64,000 bases of DNA from Diplosphaera chodatii (GCA_032358165.1 JAALGY010000041.1:2418001-2482000); one strand, 5' to 3'. Positions 36,614 through 48,188 are shown, numbered from the stretch's first letter. A program made the numbers and translations. The notes: generated by a model from the sequence alone, not told the origin.

Positions 36614-39600
36614 TCAACCGAACGACAGGTCGTCTGATGCTGCTTGCCCGGCCTTTTCCCGCGGATTGGCTGCCCGCCGCCTACGCAGCATGCCGTCCGG
36701 CACAGGCTCCGATGGCGGCGCCACTGCCTGTTGACCACCCCACGAATTGTGCGGTGCATCCTGAGCCTGCACACTTGTGGGGAAGGTCAGCTGCCGACCA
36801 AACTCAAAGGACATGCATTACACGTGAGCAGGTTGCAGACTGATGTGCGTCCTGCATCCTGTGCCAGCACACACACTGACAGGAAATGTGGGTTTAGTAC
36901 AACGCCTGATGACGTCGCAACCCCAGTGCATACAAATAGGCCCTGCACACATCAAGTTGTGCGGCTGCGCAATGATGCCAACGACCAAGGCAACTGCTTG
37001 CTGCCTCCGCACCTGCTGCACCCGCTGCTGCAAGCGCTCCCTGAGCGGCGTGCGGCCGCGCCGCCGTGCCGGCTCGTCACCCGAGCCTGCAGGTGGCAGT
37101 TCCCCAGGTGTAAGCAAGGGCCAATGCATGCGAAGCGAGATTGTGCCTACACGTTTGACAGTCGGTCAAAGGCCGATGTTCCACATGAGCCCATGCGGAG
37201 CGCATCGTGGCTTCGTGAGTATGCCCGGGTGAGACTTTGGCAATGGGACCGGGGATCTTGCAGTCATATCATGGCAGCCCGGATCAACAAATCTGCACCA
37301 ATGGCACAGCAACATGGGTAACGAGGCAACTGCTCACCAGCAGCTGCCTGCTGCCTGCGTTGCGCGGCCGACTGTTGCAGCTGCGCAATGCGCGCCTCTG
37401 CCTGGGCTGCCACCGCTGCGCCGACCCTGCAGCACATGCACAGGCGGATGTCTGCAGAGTCCACTTCTGAGCACAAGAGCAGCAGAGCCGACTGACATCT
37501 TGCAGCAAAGCAGCCAGAAGCAGGTTGGGACACGCCAGAAACAGAAGCATTGATGGGCTCAAGCAGGCAGCGTCTGAGGCGTTAGCCGGCAGGGTCTGCG
37601 GCACAGTGGAGGGTGTTGGCAGCGCACCGAGGGTCGTGCTCGTGGGGGTACACGATGATCTCGGGGCGCTTCTGGTTGAAGCGCCGCGCCGCTGTCCTGA
37701 GCGCCGACGTCACCTGCCGCTCCACCGCGTCCAGCGTCGCGTCCGGCGGCAGCTGCAGACAAATTGTGCAAATCACCTATCAACACCCCTCTTGGAACTG
37801 AAGGCCTCTGTCCAGTGAATGCAAGCAACCACCTGCTTACCGCCGCAGCGTCAGCCACACAGCATCCATGTGACCATGCAGGAGGCAAGCCAAGTCTGGT
37901 ATGCAGATACCACCTGCTTACCGCCGCAGCGTCAGCCACACAGCATCCATGTGACCATGCAGGAGGCAAGCCAAGTCTGGTATGCAGATACCGACTGCCA
38001 TGCAAACAGCAGGCGGCCGGGGGCTCGCCGCACCTTGGCGACGGCGCTGCTGGCGGCTGCGTGCAGGTCGTTGAGCAGCCGGTTCTCGTCGACCCACATG
38101 CCGCGCGTGGTGATGCGCACCCGGCTGCCCATCTGTCGAGGCGCCCCCGGCTGCATGACACCACCATGAGTGGGAAACTATCACATATAATGCTAGCATC
38201 CTGGCTGGACAAGATTGAAACCCTGGAGCGACCGAAACAGCAGGCCTGCTCTTTGGCCTCCGTGATTAGAGAGCACACAGATCCAACTGCAGAGTCATGT
38301 CAAAGCGTGCCATGAACTGCTGGTGGAATGTGCTCACGCCAAACCCGTGTGAAAGCGTGTGCCTGTTACTACACCTACACCAAGCAGATGTCAGGCAACA
38401 CCACAGCGGCAACATAACGCGGGTTGGCGCGGCTGGCACCTCGTTGCCGGGCGGCTGGCGGAGGACGTCCACCATGGCCAGCACCAGGCCCTCGTTGGCC
38501 AGCGTCTCCCGCGCGTCCAGGTCCATCTCCTCCCGCGTGCCGGTGCCCTGCGACATTTGCAGACCACCCGATCTTCACTTCATGGGTTTGACCACTGAGG
38601 CCGCTGGCGATTGGCCGTGCTTGCATGAGTGCAGCAGGGTGATCAGCTGCCCGCCTGCATGCTCATGTTAGACTATGGCACAGTGCTCAAGTTCCTTCTG
38701 TCACAGCTCGTGGTGCAGACGTCTGGGCTGCGGCCGTGACAGGTCAGTCACCTTGCCGCCGTCGTTGAAGAACTCCCGCAGCTTCACGTCGCCCAGCAGC
38801 TGCAGCGTGCCCGTGGGCTGGCCGCCCAGCACGCCCACCGCCGCCGCCGCCCGCGCAGCATCGCGGTCGCTTTTCGGCACGAAGGGATCCTCTGCTGGCT
38901 GTCCTGAGGGCGATGCGGCACCTGCGCACACACCGGCAGCATGCTGACAGGCTGTGAGAACAGGCCCGACCGCCCGGCCGTGCTTCGACAGGAAGGTGGC
39001 CCTGAACTGCAGTGCACTGCAACTCGTGTAGTGCATGCATCTTGCTCCTCACCTGAGTCTTCTGAGGCTGCCTGCTGCTTTGGCTGGAACCACCCCAACG
39101 ACAGCGTCTTGCCATTGCGACGGTCAGCCACGCCTAGCATCTGACCATTTCGGATCACGCTGGTGAAATTGCAGCCAGTTTCCTGACATAAAGAAAGCAG
39201 AGACGTCAGCAGGTGAACGAAGGAAGTCAGGCTGTGCGTTGTGAACTCACTTCTGAGATCAGACAGTCCCAAAATCGACAGGCTGTCAGCGATGAGGTTG
39301 GTGATCCGACAAACGACATCGCTCCCAGACCCTCACCGCCGCAAGTTGGGCATGCTCGCACAGGAAGGCATACTCGCCATGCACCGGTAAGAAATGCTGC
39401 GGCTTGACGAGCTGCAGCACCTCCTGCAACTCGTCCCTGCGATCAAGCAACATCCTGTTCAAAAGGTTGCTAGGCTGTGCATATTTGCAGTTCAGCGGCA
39501 GTGGCTTCCGTGAGTGCAAACCATCAATATATTGTGAGCACCATGCTGACAAGCCTGGTGCCCTTTACTCTGCCGTGTGCAGATGTTCAGAGCACACACA

Positions 39601-42591
39601 CCTGAGCAACTGCATATGATGCTGGGCACTGGCACTGCTTGTGCAAACATATGGCGCTGCTGTGCATCAGGTCACCTGTAGGCATGGCCAGAGGCGTGCA
39701 GCCGCTCTTCACGGCCCCACGCAATGTCCGCACCCAGATGCGCCAGCCGGTTCATCATGCTCTGCACCTTTGGCTCGTTGCCTGGAATCACCTGCGTTGC
39801 AAGGCCGACGCGTGTGTGGAACACGCCGAGGCATGATGGCGGCACCATGCACAGCAAAGCCTAGCACTCGGTACCTGGGATGCACGCATGCAAGTGAGCA
39901 GCCATGCCTGCACCTTTGCTGAGAACAGAATCAAGTCGCTGGGCCCCAACTTCAGCTCGGGGGCTGAGTTGAAGGAAGCACGGTTGAGCGCTGCACGCTC
40001 CTCTCCCTGCAGAAACAGCCGAAGGATCTCTACCATGTGTTCACTGCAGCTTCGTGATATCAGGCATTTGCCAAGCATGCAGGCACACGACTGTGAACCA
40101 GAGTCCGTACTTCGACAGGGAGGGAGCCAATGCAGTCAAGCAGCAGTCCCTTACAAGACAGTCAGGCGATGTCCTTGGGGATTCAACAGCAAACGCACGG
40201 GCCTAACAGAAGGGTGGCAGAAGGCACCTGAGAGCCGGTGCAGACAACAAGCACTTCGTTGGGGTTGTGGTCGGCGATGTCAGAGGGCGGCACCAGCTCC
40301 CGGGGATCAAAGGGGGCGCGCCCATCACGCCATGCCGCCTCCAGATAGGTCGTCAAGCTCATGCCCATGAAGCAGATCTTGCGCCCTGCTGCATCCGCTG
40401 CCTTCTTCACGCTTGCCAGCCTATTCGGCAGAGATCTAGCAGAGCTGGCCGTTGCGCGGGCAGGACACAGTTCACCAGGCAGCGTGCAGGATTGCACGCA
40501 CTCTTCAGGTTCACGAATGAAAGCTACACCGGCATGCTTGCAGAGAGAAAGCGCAAAACAGTTCGATGGTGGGTAACATCCTGGCAGCACCTGTGCAGGT
40601 TCGAGGCAAACTGCGTCGCAATTACACGGCCCTTGCCGTTGTGCGAAGCCACGCGGTTGATGATGGCCTGCTGCACTGTAGACTCGCTGATGGTGCGGCC
40701 CGGCGATAGGACATTGGTCGAGTCCGACATCATAAGCGTGACGCCTTCCCTGCCTGCAGTACCACACACGCACGCTTAGAAGCCTTCCAGAAGCATGCCA
40801 TGCAACACATGCCAGCTCAGTTCGACAGTCTACGATACTGGGGGCTGCGCCTCGAGCGCAGATGTATGATGGCATGCACACATGTATGACAGCATGCGCA
40901 CCAAGGGACTCGAACATCTCGCGGTCGAACATCTCGCCATCGATGGGGTTCTCGTCGATCTTCCAGTCGCCAGTGTGCACGATGGTGCCCTGATCGCACC
41001 GCAGCACAAAGCCGCAGCAGTCGGGGATAGAGTGCGTCACCCGGATCGGCTCGCACCTGGACACAGGAACATCGGTCATGTCTTGTGCAAAGCAGCTATG
41101 CCACTGCCACAGAGTCCCACACCTCATCAAGTCCGCTGTGGCGCCAGGCTTTCACACTCGAAAAGCAGAGCTCGCTCTTGCTGTGGCAAGCTCAGCAAGC
41201 TCCTGAAGATCGTTCGTTCGTAGATGACGTGCTGTGAGTGAGCCAGCAGGGGAGCCAGCAACTCACTCGAAGGGCCCCAGCTGGAAGCGCTGCCGCATCT
41301 CCATGGTGTGGAAGCGGTTGGGGTTCCACATGCTGTACTCCGCCATGCGCCGCTGCACCAGCTCCATGACGAAGCTGGCTGCGTAGATCGGCGTCTTGGG
41401 ATCCAGGCCCGGCACCACCTGCAGGGGTGCAAGTGTGGCTGCTGAAACCTGCCACGCACAGGCGCCTGAACCTGCCCATGCACCAAGCATCAGCCAACCC
41501 TGCGATTGTGCTACAGCATGATGAGCTCCAAACCACACAGCCTACTGCTACACACATTGCTCTTGCCATTCCTACCATGGAACACTCAAGCTGCTTGACC
41601 CTGTGTCGCGAGGCGGTTGACGCTCACTCGGTTCACTCACCCAGGGCATGGCGCCGATGTGGTCCTCATGTGCGTGTGTGATGATGAGTGCCTCAATCTT
41701 GTCCTTCCACTGATGCAGGAAGGCTGTGTCTGGCAGGATCTTCTGCATGCCGTAGTCCGTGAAGCTGCAAGGCGGACAGGAGACATCCGATGTCATACCA
41801 AACAAACCACCGATTTTGGTGCACTTGCAGTACTGCGATGCAGTAACATAAGGGTGCGCATTACGCTGAGACTCTCACTGCTCACTCTGGAAACATGAGA
41901 CCGGCGTCCACCATGATGTAGCGGTCACCGACGCCGATCAGCATGCAGTTCATGCCAATCTCCCCCAGGCCGCCGATGGGCAGCACCCGCAACGGCGGTC
42001 CCTGCCCTTCCGGCGGCCCTGGAAACTTCCTGTACATTTGGTGGAAGAAACTGTTACAGCATCAACACCAGCTTGCTCATCATGCCGCCTTCATGGCTCG
42101 TGCAACCACCAAGTTGCGTGCGGGCGCACACCTGTCATTGACCATTGGGCTGCGCAGTGCGGTGCCGAGGTGGTTCTGGCCGTCGCTGCGGCGGTAAGTG
42201 GACCGCCGTCGTTGGCGTCCACCGTTGCCATTGCCCGCGCTGTTGCCGCTCCGCTGTGATGAGTGCGCTTGATCATGCTTGTCGCCTGCTGCCGCTGTCG
42301 AAGACAGAGCATACTGCTCAGTAGCAGCTCTGCTTCGCAGCGTGGCTCTCATGTGAGCATCGTCTGACCAACATATACGTTCTTGACACGCTGTTGGACA
42401 CGCTGCTCCGCACAGGGGGTGCGACGGCGCACATACGTGCCCTAGCTGCACTCACCAGACCGGCACGACAGCCGCAGAGACCTCGTCAGCGGCGTTCTGA
42501 TTCTCTCTGGACATGCCAACAAGTGGACTGCGTGCCCTGCCACCGGTAAATTTCCGAAACAGGGCGTCGTTGCAGGCGGGAAAGCCGCCAT
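36614..42591 (-). CDS. RNJ: Ribonuclease J, plastid-targeted
   Basis: Metallo-beta-lactamase/beta-CASP ribonuclease with 5'-3' exo- and endonuclease activity, needed for chloroplast RNA maturation. The first exon, read directly at about 42476-42591, gives [19 protein letters not shown] and an Arg/Ser-rich [11 protein letters not shown], a good transit peptide. Next come a basic linker exon (about 42120-42290) and [20 protein letters not shown] (about 41930-42030). The metal-binding motif [13 protein letters not shown] is at about 41645-41690. [14 protein letters not shown] and [20 protein letters not shown] (about 40600-40735), [18 protein letters not shown] (about 40345-40420), VVCTGSQ, and LLKP-like [18 protein letters not shown] (about 39360-39420) complete beta-CASP. 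The C-terminal domain includes [20 protein letters not shown] and [11 protein letters not shown], then a basic tail [11 protein letters not shown] with stop at 36614. One intron contains an 81-bp tandem duplication. Confidence 0.93.
37828..37989. repeat. Perfect tandem duplication of an 81-bp unit inside an RNase J intron
   Basis: Two identical copies, 37828-37908 and 37909-37989, each starting accacctgcttaccgccg. They lie between the exon ending near 38034 (ASSAVAK) and the exon starting near 37753 ([13 protein letters not shown]). On the coding strand each copy contains a donor-like ggcggtaagc. The identity of the two copies suggests a recent duplication. Confidence 0.93.
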
Positions 42592-43008
42592 ATGAGATGC
42601 TAGTCAGGTATCATGCACATTTGCGCGTTCAAGACGCTGCAGGTACTGTCGCTCAGCAATAGAGAGGCGTGTATTTCTGCCCTGGACATGCATGTGCAAA
42701 GCTGACCTCACTGCAAGTGGCATTTGCTGGTTGGCAGCCAGCTAGTACTTTGGAGTGCGCAGATCTTGTAAACTCACCACGTCATGCACCGTCGCAACAT
42801 CATGCAACATAATCGAAACGTTCACAAACGCTTTGCTTTCAGTGTGGCTGAGCTCCTATAGTCTAGGAATGATTCCTTGCGACTGCGGTGACTCTCAAAC
42901 CGCATCTTGCCAGCCATATCTTTTTGCATTGCCACTTCGTAATAGCCTCGCTTACAGGATCGATCTGCAATAGCTTCTGCCACTCGCTCCGCAAGCCGCT
43001 CGTCCATC
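42592..43008. promoter_or_regulatory. Shared upstream region of divergent RNase J and MECR-like genes
   Basis: 417 bp between divergent start codons, with AT-richer stretches around 42770-42860. No other gene was recognised; it presumably contains both promoters. Confidence 0.4.
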
Positions 43009-45209
43009 ATGGCTCCCGTACAACAGCAGGTTGTGCATGTGACTGGCAGCGGGCAGAATTTCCATGAGATCCTGAAGATCGCCACCGCGCCGGTGGTGGA
43101 GCCGCAGGCGGGTGAGGTGCTGGTGCGCATCATGATGCGGCCGATTAATCCGGTGAGGGCTGTCTTGCACACCTGGACGAACGTACGCATATGGTCCGAA
43201 TGCAATCTCGCGGTAACCATGCCATCTGTGGTCCATCCGCATGGTCTGTATGCTGCAAAGCATCCTCACTTGGGGCAATCATTTTTTACTGGAGAATTCC
43301 TGTGTAGGCTGATGTCTACAAAATCACAGGGCAAACCAAGCGCGACCACATACCGCTGCCGTTCGTTCCAGGGAACGAAGGTGTGCATGGGTGCTTGTTG
43401 CTGTGCTGGCTGACACACCCCTGCAACATCCACCACGTGCTCAGCCTGCACTCTGCAAAATTCAGAGCTGCATGCGCTGCAGGCGTAGGGATTGTCGAGG
43501 CCAATGGTGAGGGCGCAACGCGCTTCCAGGTCGGCGAGCGCCACCTGATGGATGCATGCATGCCACTGCTGCTGCGGTTGAGGGCAGGCTCATGCCACGT
43601 CTGGATCTGAGGCACTTCTGCTTGCCTCGTCAATGCTTCGGCATGCAGCATCCGTCGGCCGACCTCTGGCAGCCTGCACAGGTGGGGCAGCGGGTGGTGG
43701 CGGCGTCGTGGCCCGGCCACCAGCACCAACCGCCGGCGGACGGCCGCCCCTTCGGCACCTTCCAGCAGTACCTGCCGGTGCCGGAGAGCGACCTGCTCGC
43801 GGTCCCAGAGCAGCTGGACGACGAGACTGCCGCACAGCTGTTCGTGAGTCTTGCGTACCATGTCAACATGAGCTGCGCCCATCTGTGGAGGCTTCCAGCT
43901 TGCCTTCAGTTCGAGCCGACTATCCAGTCTGTGTGCAGCAGTGGCGTATTTCAGGGTGCTGACCTCCGGCATGCCGCCACAGATCAACCCAACAACGGCG
44001 TATGCTATGCTGGACACGCTCGACGTCCCCAAGGGCGAGTGGGTGCTCCAGGTGTGTGCACGTGGCGAGCCTGACGAGCATGCCCATGACTGTGCCTGCG
44101 GCACTGTTGCCCTATCACTCCATGATGCAGTTGCGCTACCGGGGTGTTCTGGTGCCCGGATGCAGACGGCAGCTGGCTCTGTGGTGGGGCGCAGCACCAT
44201 TGCCATTGCCAAGCAGAAGGGCGTCAAGACCATCAGCGTTGTGCGGCGCGCAGAGCAGAAGCAGGAGCTCCTCGACCTTGGGTACACCACATGTTGCCAA
44301 GCATGCGGGCCCAGCGAGCAGCCTGCCAGCATGCTAACCTCTGCACTGAACACATGCCATCCTCCTGAGCTGACGGCGCAAGCCTGTACTGATAGCTGAC
44401 GCTGAAGCTCCTTCCGTGCTCGCTCCTTGCAGCTCCACAGAGGTCATCTGCACGGCAGACGAGTCGCTTGTGGAGCGAGTGATGCAGATTACAGAGGGGC
44501 AGGGGGCCTATGGAGCCACAGACGCTGTCGGCGGTGACACGCTGTCACAGGTCATTGCATCCCTTCGCAAGGGTGGTACAGGTGTGTCGGGCAACGCACA
44601 TTATCGTCGTGGCAAGCAGTGCTGACACTCGTGGATGCACTCCACTCTGTGCCCAAACCATGTCGGAGGCCGCCATGCAGCAGACAGTCCCACGAAGCAA
44701 AGAGTTGGGCCTGACCTGAAAACGTGTTTGAACCTGCAATGCAGTGCTGCTCTATGGCGCTATGAGCGGTGCCGTGGCACACTTTGATGTTCGGGATGTT
44801 TTGTATGGCGGGAAGACCATCACTGGTGAGGAAGCACATTGCATGCCAACTGTGAGCAGTCAGATGTGAGCAGCGCATGGGATAGTGATGCTGACCAGAG
44901 GTGAGCGTCATGCTCACTGCACAGGGTTTGCAATTTTGCGGTGGCTGCCGCAACAAAAGGTGGCTGGCACCTGGCATGAGAAGGCACAGGAGTTGTTTCA
45001 GGTGTGCAAAGCCTGTAATCCAGGTTGATAGCAGCCGTCAATATTATTGAGGCTTGGCGCATCAGCACTGAATGCTGCTTGTGCAGATGTTCGTGGATGG
45101 CGCGTTGAAGGCCCCCCATGGCAAAGTTTTCCCGCTGGAGCAGGCGGCAGATGCTGTCGAGGAATCAATGCGTCATGGCAAGGGGGACAAGGTGCTGCTG
45201 AAGGGATAG
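43009..45209 (+). CDS. MDR-family NADPH reductase, MECR/ETR1-like (trans-2-enoyl-CoA/ACP reductase)
   Basis: Zinc-free medium-chain reductase. The closest family I recognise is mitochondrial enoyl reductase of type II fatty-acid synthesis (MECR/ETR1), with zeta-crystallin quinone reductase as the alternative. Exon 1 (43009-43152) gives EILKIATAPVVEPQAGEVLV and MMRPINP. Exon 2 (about 43309-43379) gives ADVYKITGQTKRDHIPLPFV and PGNEG. Then VGIVEANGEGATRFQVG, VGQRVVAASWPG, FGTFQQYLPVPESDLLAVPE and LDDETAAQLFV. The Rossmann half shows PTTAYAMLDTLDVPKGEWVL, AGSVVGRSTIAIAKQKGVKT with SVVRRAEQKQEL, TDAVGGDTLSQVIASLRKGG, VLLYGAMSG, and the end FPLEQAADAVEESMRHGKGD KVLLKG in two parts, stop at 45209. 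No clear mitochondrial presequence precedes the domain from this Met, which weakens the MECR call. Confidence 0.85.
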
Positions 45210-45652
45210 CAGCTATGCATGCCAATGCTGTCAAACTCGCAATTTGTACTTGTGCAGTTGATTCACTGCACTTTTGATTATGACAGCTGTGGTGCAATGT
45301 GGTCTATGCACACATTCGACTGCTTCTACAACGGGGCACTGCTACAGTAGGCAGGACTGCCTGCGTCACCTGGCCCCTGGCAACCTGAAGACTGTACAAC
45401 CGATACATCAGCTGTTCCTTGGCATCATCAGCACGTTTGTCCAGGCCAACAGAACCCATGTCATGAAGGGACGACCAGCTGCTGACTGATGAGGTCAGCT
45501 ATAGACTTTTGACATGCCTCATGTTGGTACACGCTGTCACTCTCATCACTCTAACCCAAACCGTAGCGCATGCTTTCGTACTGTCCTTCTGGCATACTGG
45601 TAGGTGGCGGTCCCCGGTATAGCTGGCACCCTGCTCCTTGCCTCGAGTGTCC
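45210..45652. other. Intergenic region between convergent MECR-like and TSJT1-like genes
   Basis: About 440 bp between facing stop codons, presumably two 3' UTRs. No other feature was recognised. Confidence 0.5.
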
Positions 45653-46498
45653 TCAAAACACTGTAGAGGTACCCTCGCCGCTGAGGTCGATCTCTGAGGC
45701 AACACGGTACACGGCGCCACACATTGCGCCACGTGAGTTGATGCGCGGCACAGTCCGGATGGCACGGTATGTGTGGTCACGCTTCTCCATGAAGCTGCGG
45801 ACCTGGCCGGGCCACAGATCGCCAGGCATCACCCACCCCATGGGGCCGGACTGCACGGCGCGGGAGGTGCCGGTGGAGGTGAACAGGGAGCCGGCGGGGA
45901 AGGCGGTGGCGCTGGGGCGGCACTCCTCCAGGTCCCCCAGCCGGCTGCCCAGCATGAACCGCTGGTCCGGCGTCAGGCCCCAGAACAGGGAGGCCCCGCT
46001 GGGGCCGCGGTCACGTGCCGCCAGCACCCGGCGCTGCCCAGCATCGTAGATGACCCATGCAAAGCGTCCCTTGGTGTGAGCCAAGCTTGCCAAAGCAGCT
46101 GGCATCGTCATGTCAGCGGCAGTGTCCTTGAAGGTCTCGTAGAAGCGCAGCAGCCAGGCCGCATCGTTGTCGCCAGACTCGGGTTCGCCCCTCACAAATG
46201 CGTCGTGCTGCGCAGACATCATGTCGATCCCAGGCCAATCCGTAATCTCGCCGTGGAACATCGCGTGCACTCCGTCCTGTGTTGCGTAGTGTGTGTATGT
46301 GTCCGGGCTGTAGGCCCAGTTGATGCCATCAGCGACGGCAATGCTCTGCGGGAAGTTCTTCAGGCTGCTGCGGCTGCGGCCCAGACTCTCGGCGCGCTCC
46401 AAGTCCGACGAGTGCCTCCTCTGGCCCTCTTGCAGCGTCTCCGTCAGACCCAGCGGTGGGCGCGCCGTATCGGCGTCAAAGATGGCCAGCATGTGCAT
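45653..46498 (-). CDS. DUF3700 protein, TSJT1/aluminium-induced type (class II glutamine amidotransferase fold)
   Basis: Intronless 281-residue gene. The family has a class II glutamine amidotransferase-like fold, is named for YGL and LRDR motifs and is often induced by stress or metals in plants. The biochemical role is not established. MHMLAIFDADTARPPLGL is the start; NFPQSIAVADGINWAYSPDT and MFHGEITDWPGIDMMSAQH follow. The core shows LAHTKGRFAWVIYDAGQRRV, LAARDRGPSGASLFWGL (here AARDRG for LRDR and FWGL for YGL), and LGSRLGDLEECRPSATAFPA with GSLFTSTGTSR. The length fits the family. The N-terminal Cys nucleophile of true amidotransferases is absent: the chain starts Met-His-Met, as other members also lack it. 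The start is the first Met of the frame. It diverges from WASHC3. Confidence 0.88.
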   Translation of the reverse strand: MHMLAIFDADTARPPLGLTETLQEGQRRHSSDLERAESLGRSRSSLKNFPQSIAVADGINWAYSPDTYTHYATQDGVHAMFHGEITDWPGIDMMSAQHDAFVRGEPESGDNDAAWLLRFYETFKDTAADMTMPAALASLAHTKGRFAWVIYDAGQRRVLAARDRGPSGASLFWGLTPDQRFMLGSRLGDLEECRPSATAFPAGSLFTSTGTSRAVQSGPMGWVMPGDLWPGQVRSFMEKRDHTYRAIRTVPRINSRGAMCGAVYRVASEIDLSGEGTSTVF

Positions 46499-46994
46499 GA
46501 TTGCGGATTAGGCGTGCCGTGAGGCACAGTCAGCAGGCGAGTCCGCCTTCAGCGAGGCGCGGCCGTTCTTTTCGGATGCAGCCTTTCGGTTGCTATCACA
46601 CAACTGTGAGTGGCAGTCTGAACGGGTTGCGGCTTGCGAGAGCTGCGAGCGTCGCCTTCCGGAACGGTTTTTGTCCCGGTGAAGATCTCCGTTTTCCGAA
46701 AGGAGATCCGATGATCTTTTTTCCGACACCACTGGCAGAGTGCACGCTTGCTTCTGCAGGCCTGATTGTTTGCAGGCAGCGTATGATACAAGCGTCAGCG
46801 CAGTGACAGTGACTTCGCTGCTTGCATATGCTCAGCAGCCTCAGTCCGCCGTGGTTGCCCCCAGTCGCAACTGCTTGTGCAGCGTTGACACCTGAAGGGG
46901 CGGCGTAGCTCACGGTATTTGACCTGCAGCCGCGGCTGCCAGCAACGATCCCTGCCTTGTGACACCAGCGATATGCACGCACCGTGACAGCAGC
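46499..46994. promoter_or_regulatory. Shared upstream region of divergent TSJT1-like and WASHC3 genes
   Basis: 496 bp between divergent start codons. It contains a bulged hairpin at 46684-46708 and nearby TTTTCCG/TTCCGG-type words. An in-frame upstream Met for WASHC3 exists at 46959. Confidence 0.4.
46684..46708. repeat. Inverted repeat able to form a 10-bp hairpin with one bulged base
   Basis: Arms gatctcc (46684-46690) and ggagatc (46702-46708) pair perfectly; inside them ttt (46692-46694) pairs with aaa (46699-46701), leaving one bulged g (46691) and a tccg loop. It sits about 190 bp upstream of the TSJT1-like start and about 290 bp upstream of WASHC3. Confidence 0.7.
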
Positions 46995-47597
46995 ATGCAT
47001 GTCGACACTAGTGCAGTGCCAGATCAGAAGACTCTTGCCCTGGTCAACACGTATATTGTCGGCGTCGTCCGCATGCTGAATGACTTCTCCTGCGCCTGCG
47101 AGCAGTCCTTGAGCACGGTGAGGAGGCGTGCGATATTGAGACATGCCCTTTGCAGAGTGATCTTGGTGTGTGCTGGCGCATGTCTGCTGCGGGAGCAAAA
47201 CACCCAGCGAATATTCGCTGCTCAGGACCTCCCTTCATTGGGACTAATCTTCATGCCGTTGAACACGTGATGCTACATCTGTGTGCAGGTGCACACAAAT
47301 TTGCAGGCGGCAGAGGCACGGCTTGCATCGCTGGAGGCACAGGTTGCCACCACTGCAGCACCAGGCGCAGTAGCAAATGCAAACGTAATTACGGACACTC
47401 GCCAGTCGGCAGCGGAGAGCCATGATGGTGTGTCTTCAGAGGCAGATGCAGCAGCAGCGGATCACGGCGTAATTTCGGCGCCGCAGCGGTGCGACGACTG
47501 GGCAGCAGGGGCAGGAGACGGGCTGGCCGTGGGCATTGTGGCCAACAGTGCGGGTGACGCAGATAACGCTGCTGACATGCATGAACCGAGAGGCTGA
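46995..47597 (+). CDS. WASHC3: WASH complex subunit 3 (CCDC53) homologue
   Basis: CCDC53 is the small coiled-coil subunit of the WASH complex, which activates Arp2/3 to build branched actin on endosomes. Two exons encode 143 residues: exon 1, 46995-47117, and exon 2, 47289-47597, joined in phase 0 by a GT-AG intron of 171 nt. VPDQKTLALVNTYIVGVVRM followed by LNDFSCACEQSLSTV, then HTNLQAAEARLASLEAQVAT aligns with the conserved start of CCDC53 (VP-x-x-x-x-KR-x-x-x-FLN-x-F-x-x-x-x-x-x-FLN-x-FS-x-x-CE-x-L) and its heptad-repeat helix. The Ala/Asp-rich C-terminal half is low in complexity and not conserved. The human protein is 194 residues. An upstream in-frame Met at 46959 would add 12 residues. 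Confidence 0.78.
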
Positions 47598-48188
47598 GCC
47601 TTGCCTTGACTTGGTATCTGCATGCTGTGGTAAGGTGCTGGTGTGTTATCCCTGGGATGTGCATCATGCAATGCGGAAAGCCGCACGCCCCGCCCCATCC
47701 GGTGCACCCCTGCGCATACGCACTGGACGCACAGCATGGGAGATGCCAGAGCAAGCAAGTCTGCCGCCGCCAAGCTAGCACCATACTTTTAAACGTATAC
47801 TTGTAAGCACCTCCCGAAAAGCATCGCAGAGTTTGAACCAGCAGACCGATTCTCACCCAGCAGCCTGGGCTTGTTGGGCTGCATCCTGCTTCCTGCATGT
47901 GCTCTCCGTTGCTAAAGCTTGCTAACATGACTAGCGTGCAAGCCCCAGCTGATTAGGGCATCAGGCATTGCTGATTGCTCATATGCTAGCCAACAGTGTT
48001 TCGCCAGTGGTACGTAAGCCATGCATTAGCTCCTTTGCTTAGTCTGTCGAAAGGGTGCGCTTGTGCTTGGATCCCTGATTCGCCTTGGTCACGTTCCTGC
48101 TGACAGACGACACAGCGGCGGCAGCGTCACAGCGCGCGTCGCTTCGTGGAGGGACTAGCAAGTAGAGTCAAGCTGCATTTACATTTCG
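47598..48188. other. Intergenic region between WASHC3 and RAB5IF
   Basis: About 590 bp between two plus-strand genes. A tgtaa word, the type used as an algal poly(A) signal, lies near 47802 about 205 nt after the WASHC3 stop. The right part must contain the RAB5IF promoter. Confidence 0.4.

Noticed and set aside
43316..44353. 345-codon open frame on the minus strand opposite the MECR-like gene
   Set aside because: Antisense to conserved reductase exons; a GC-driven shadow.
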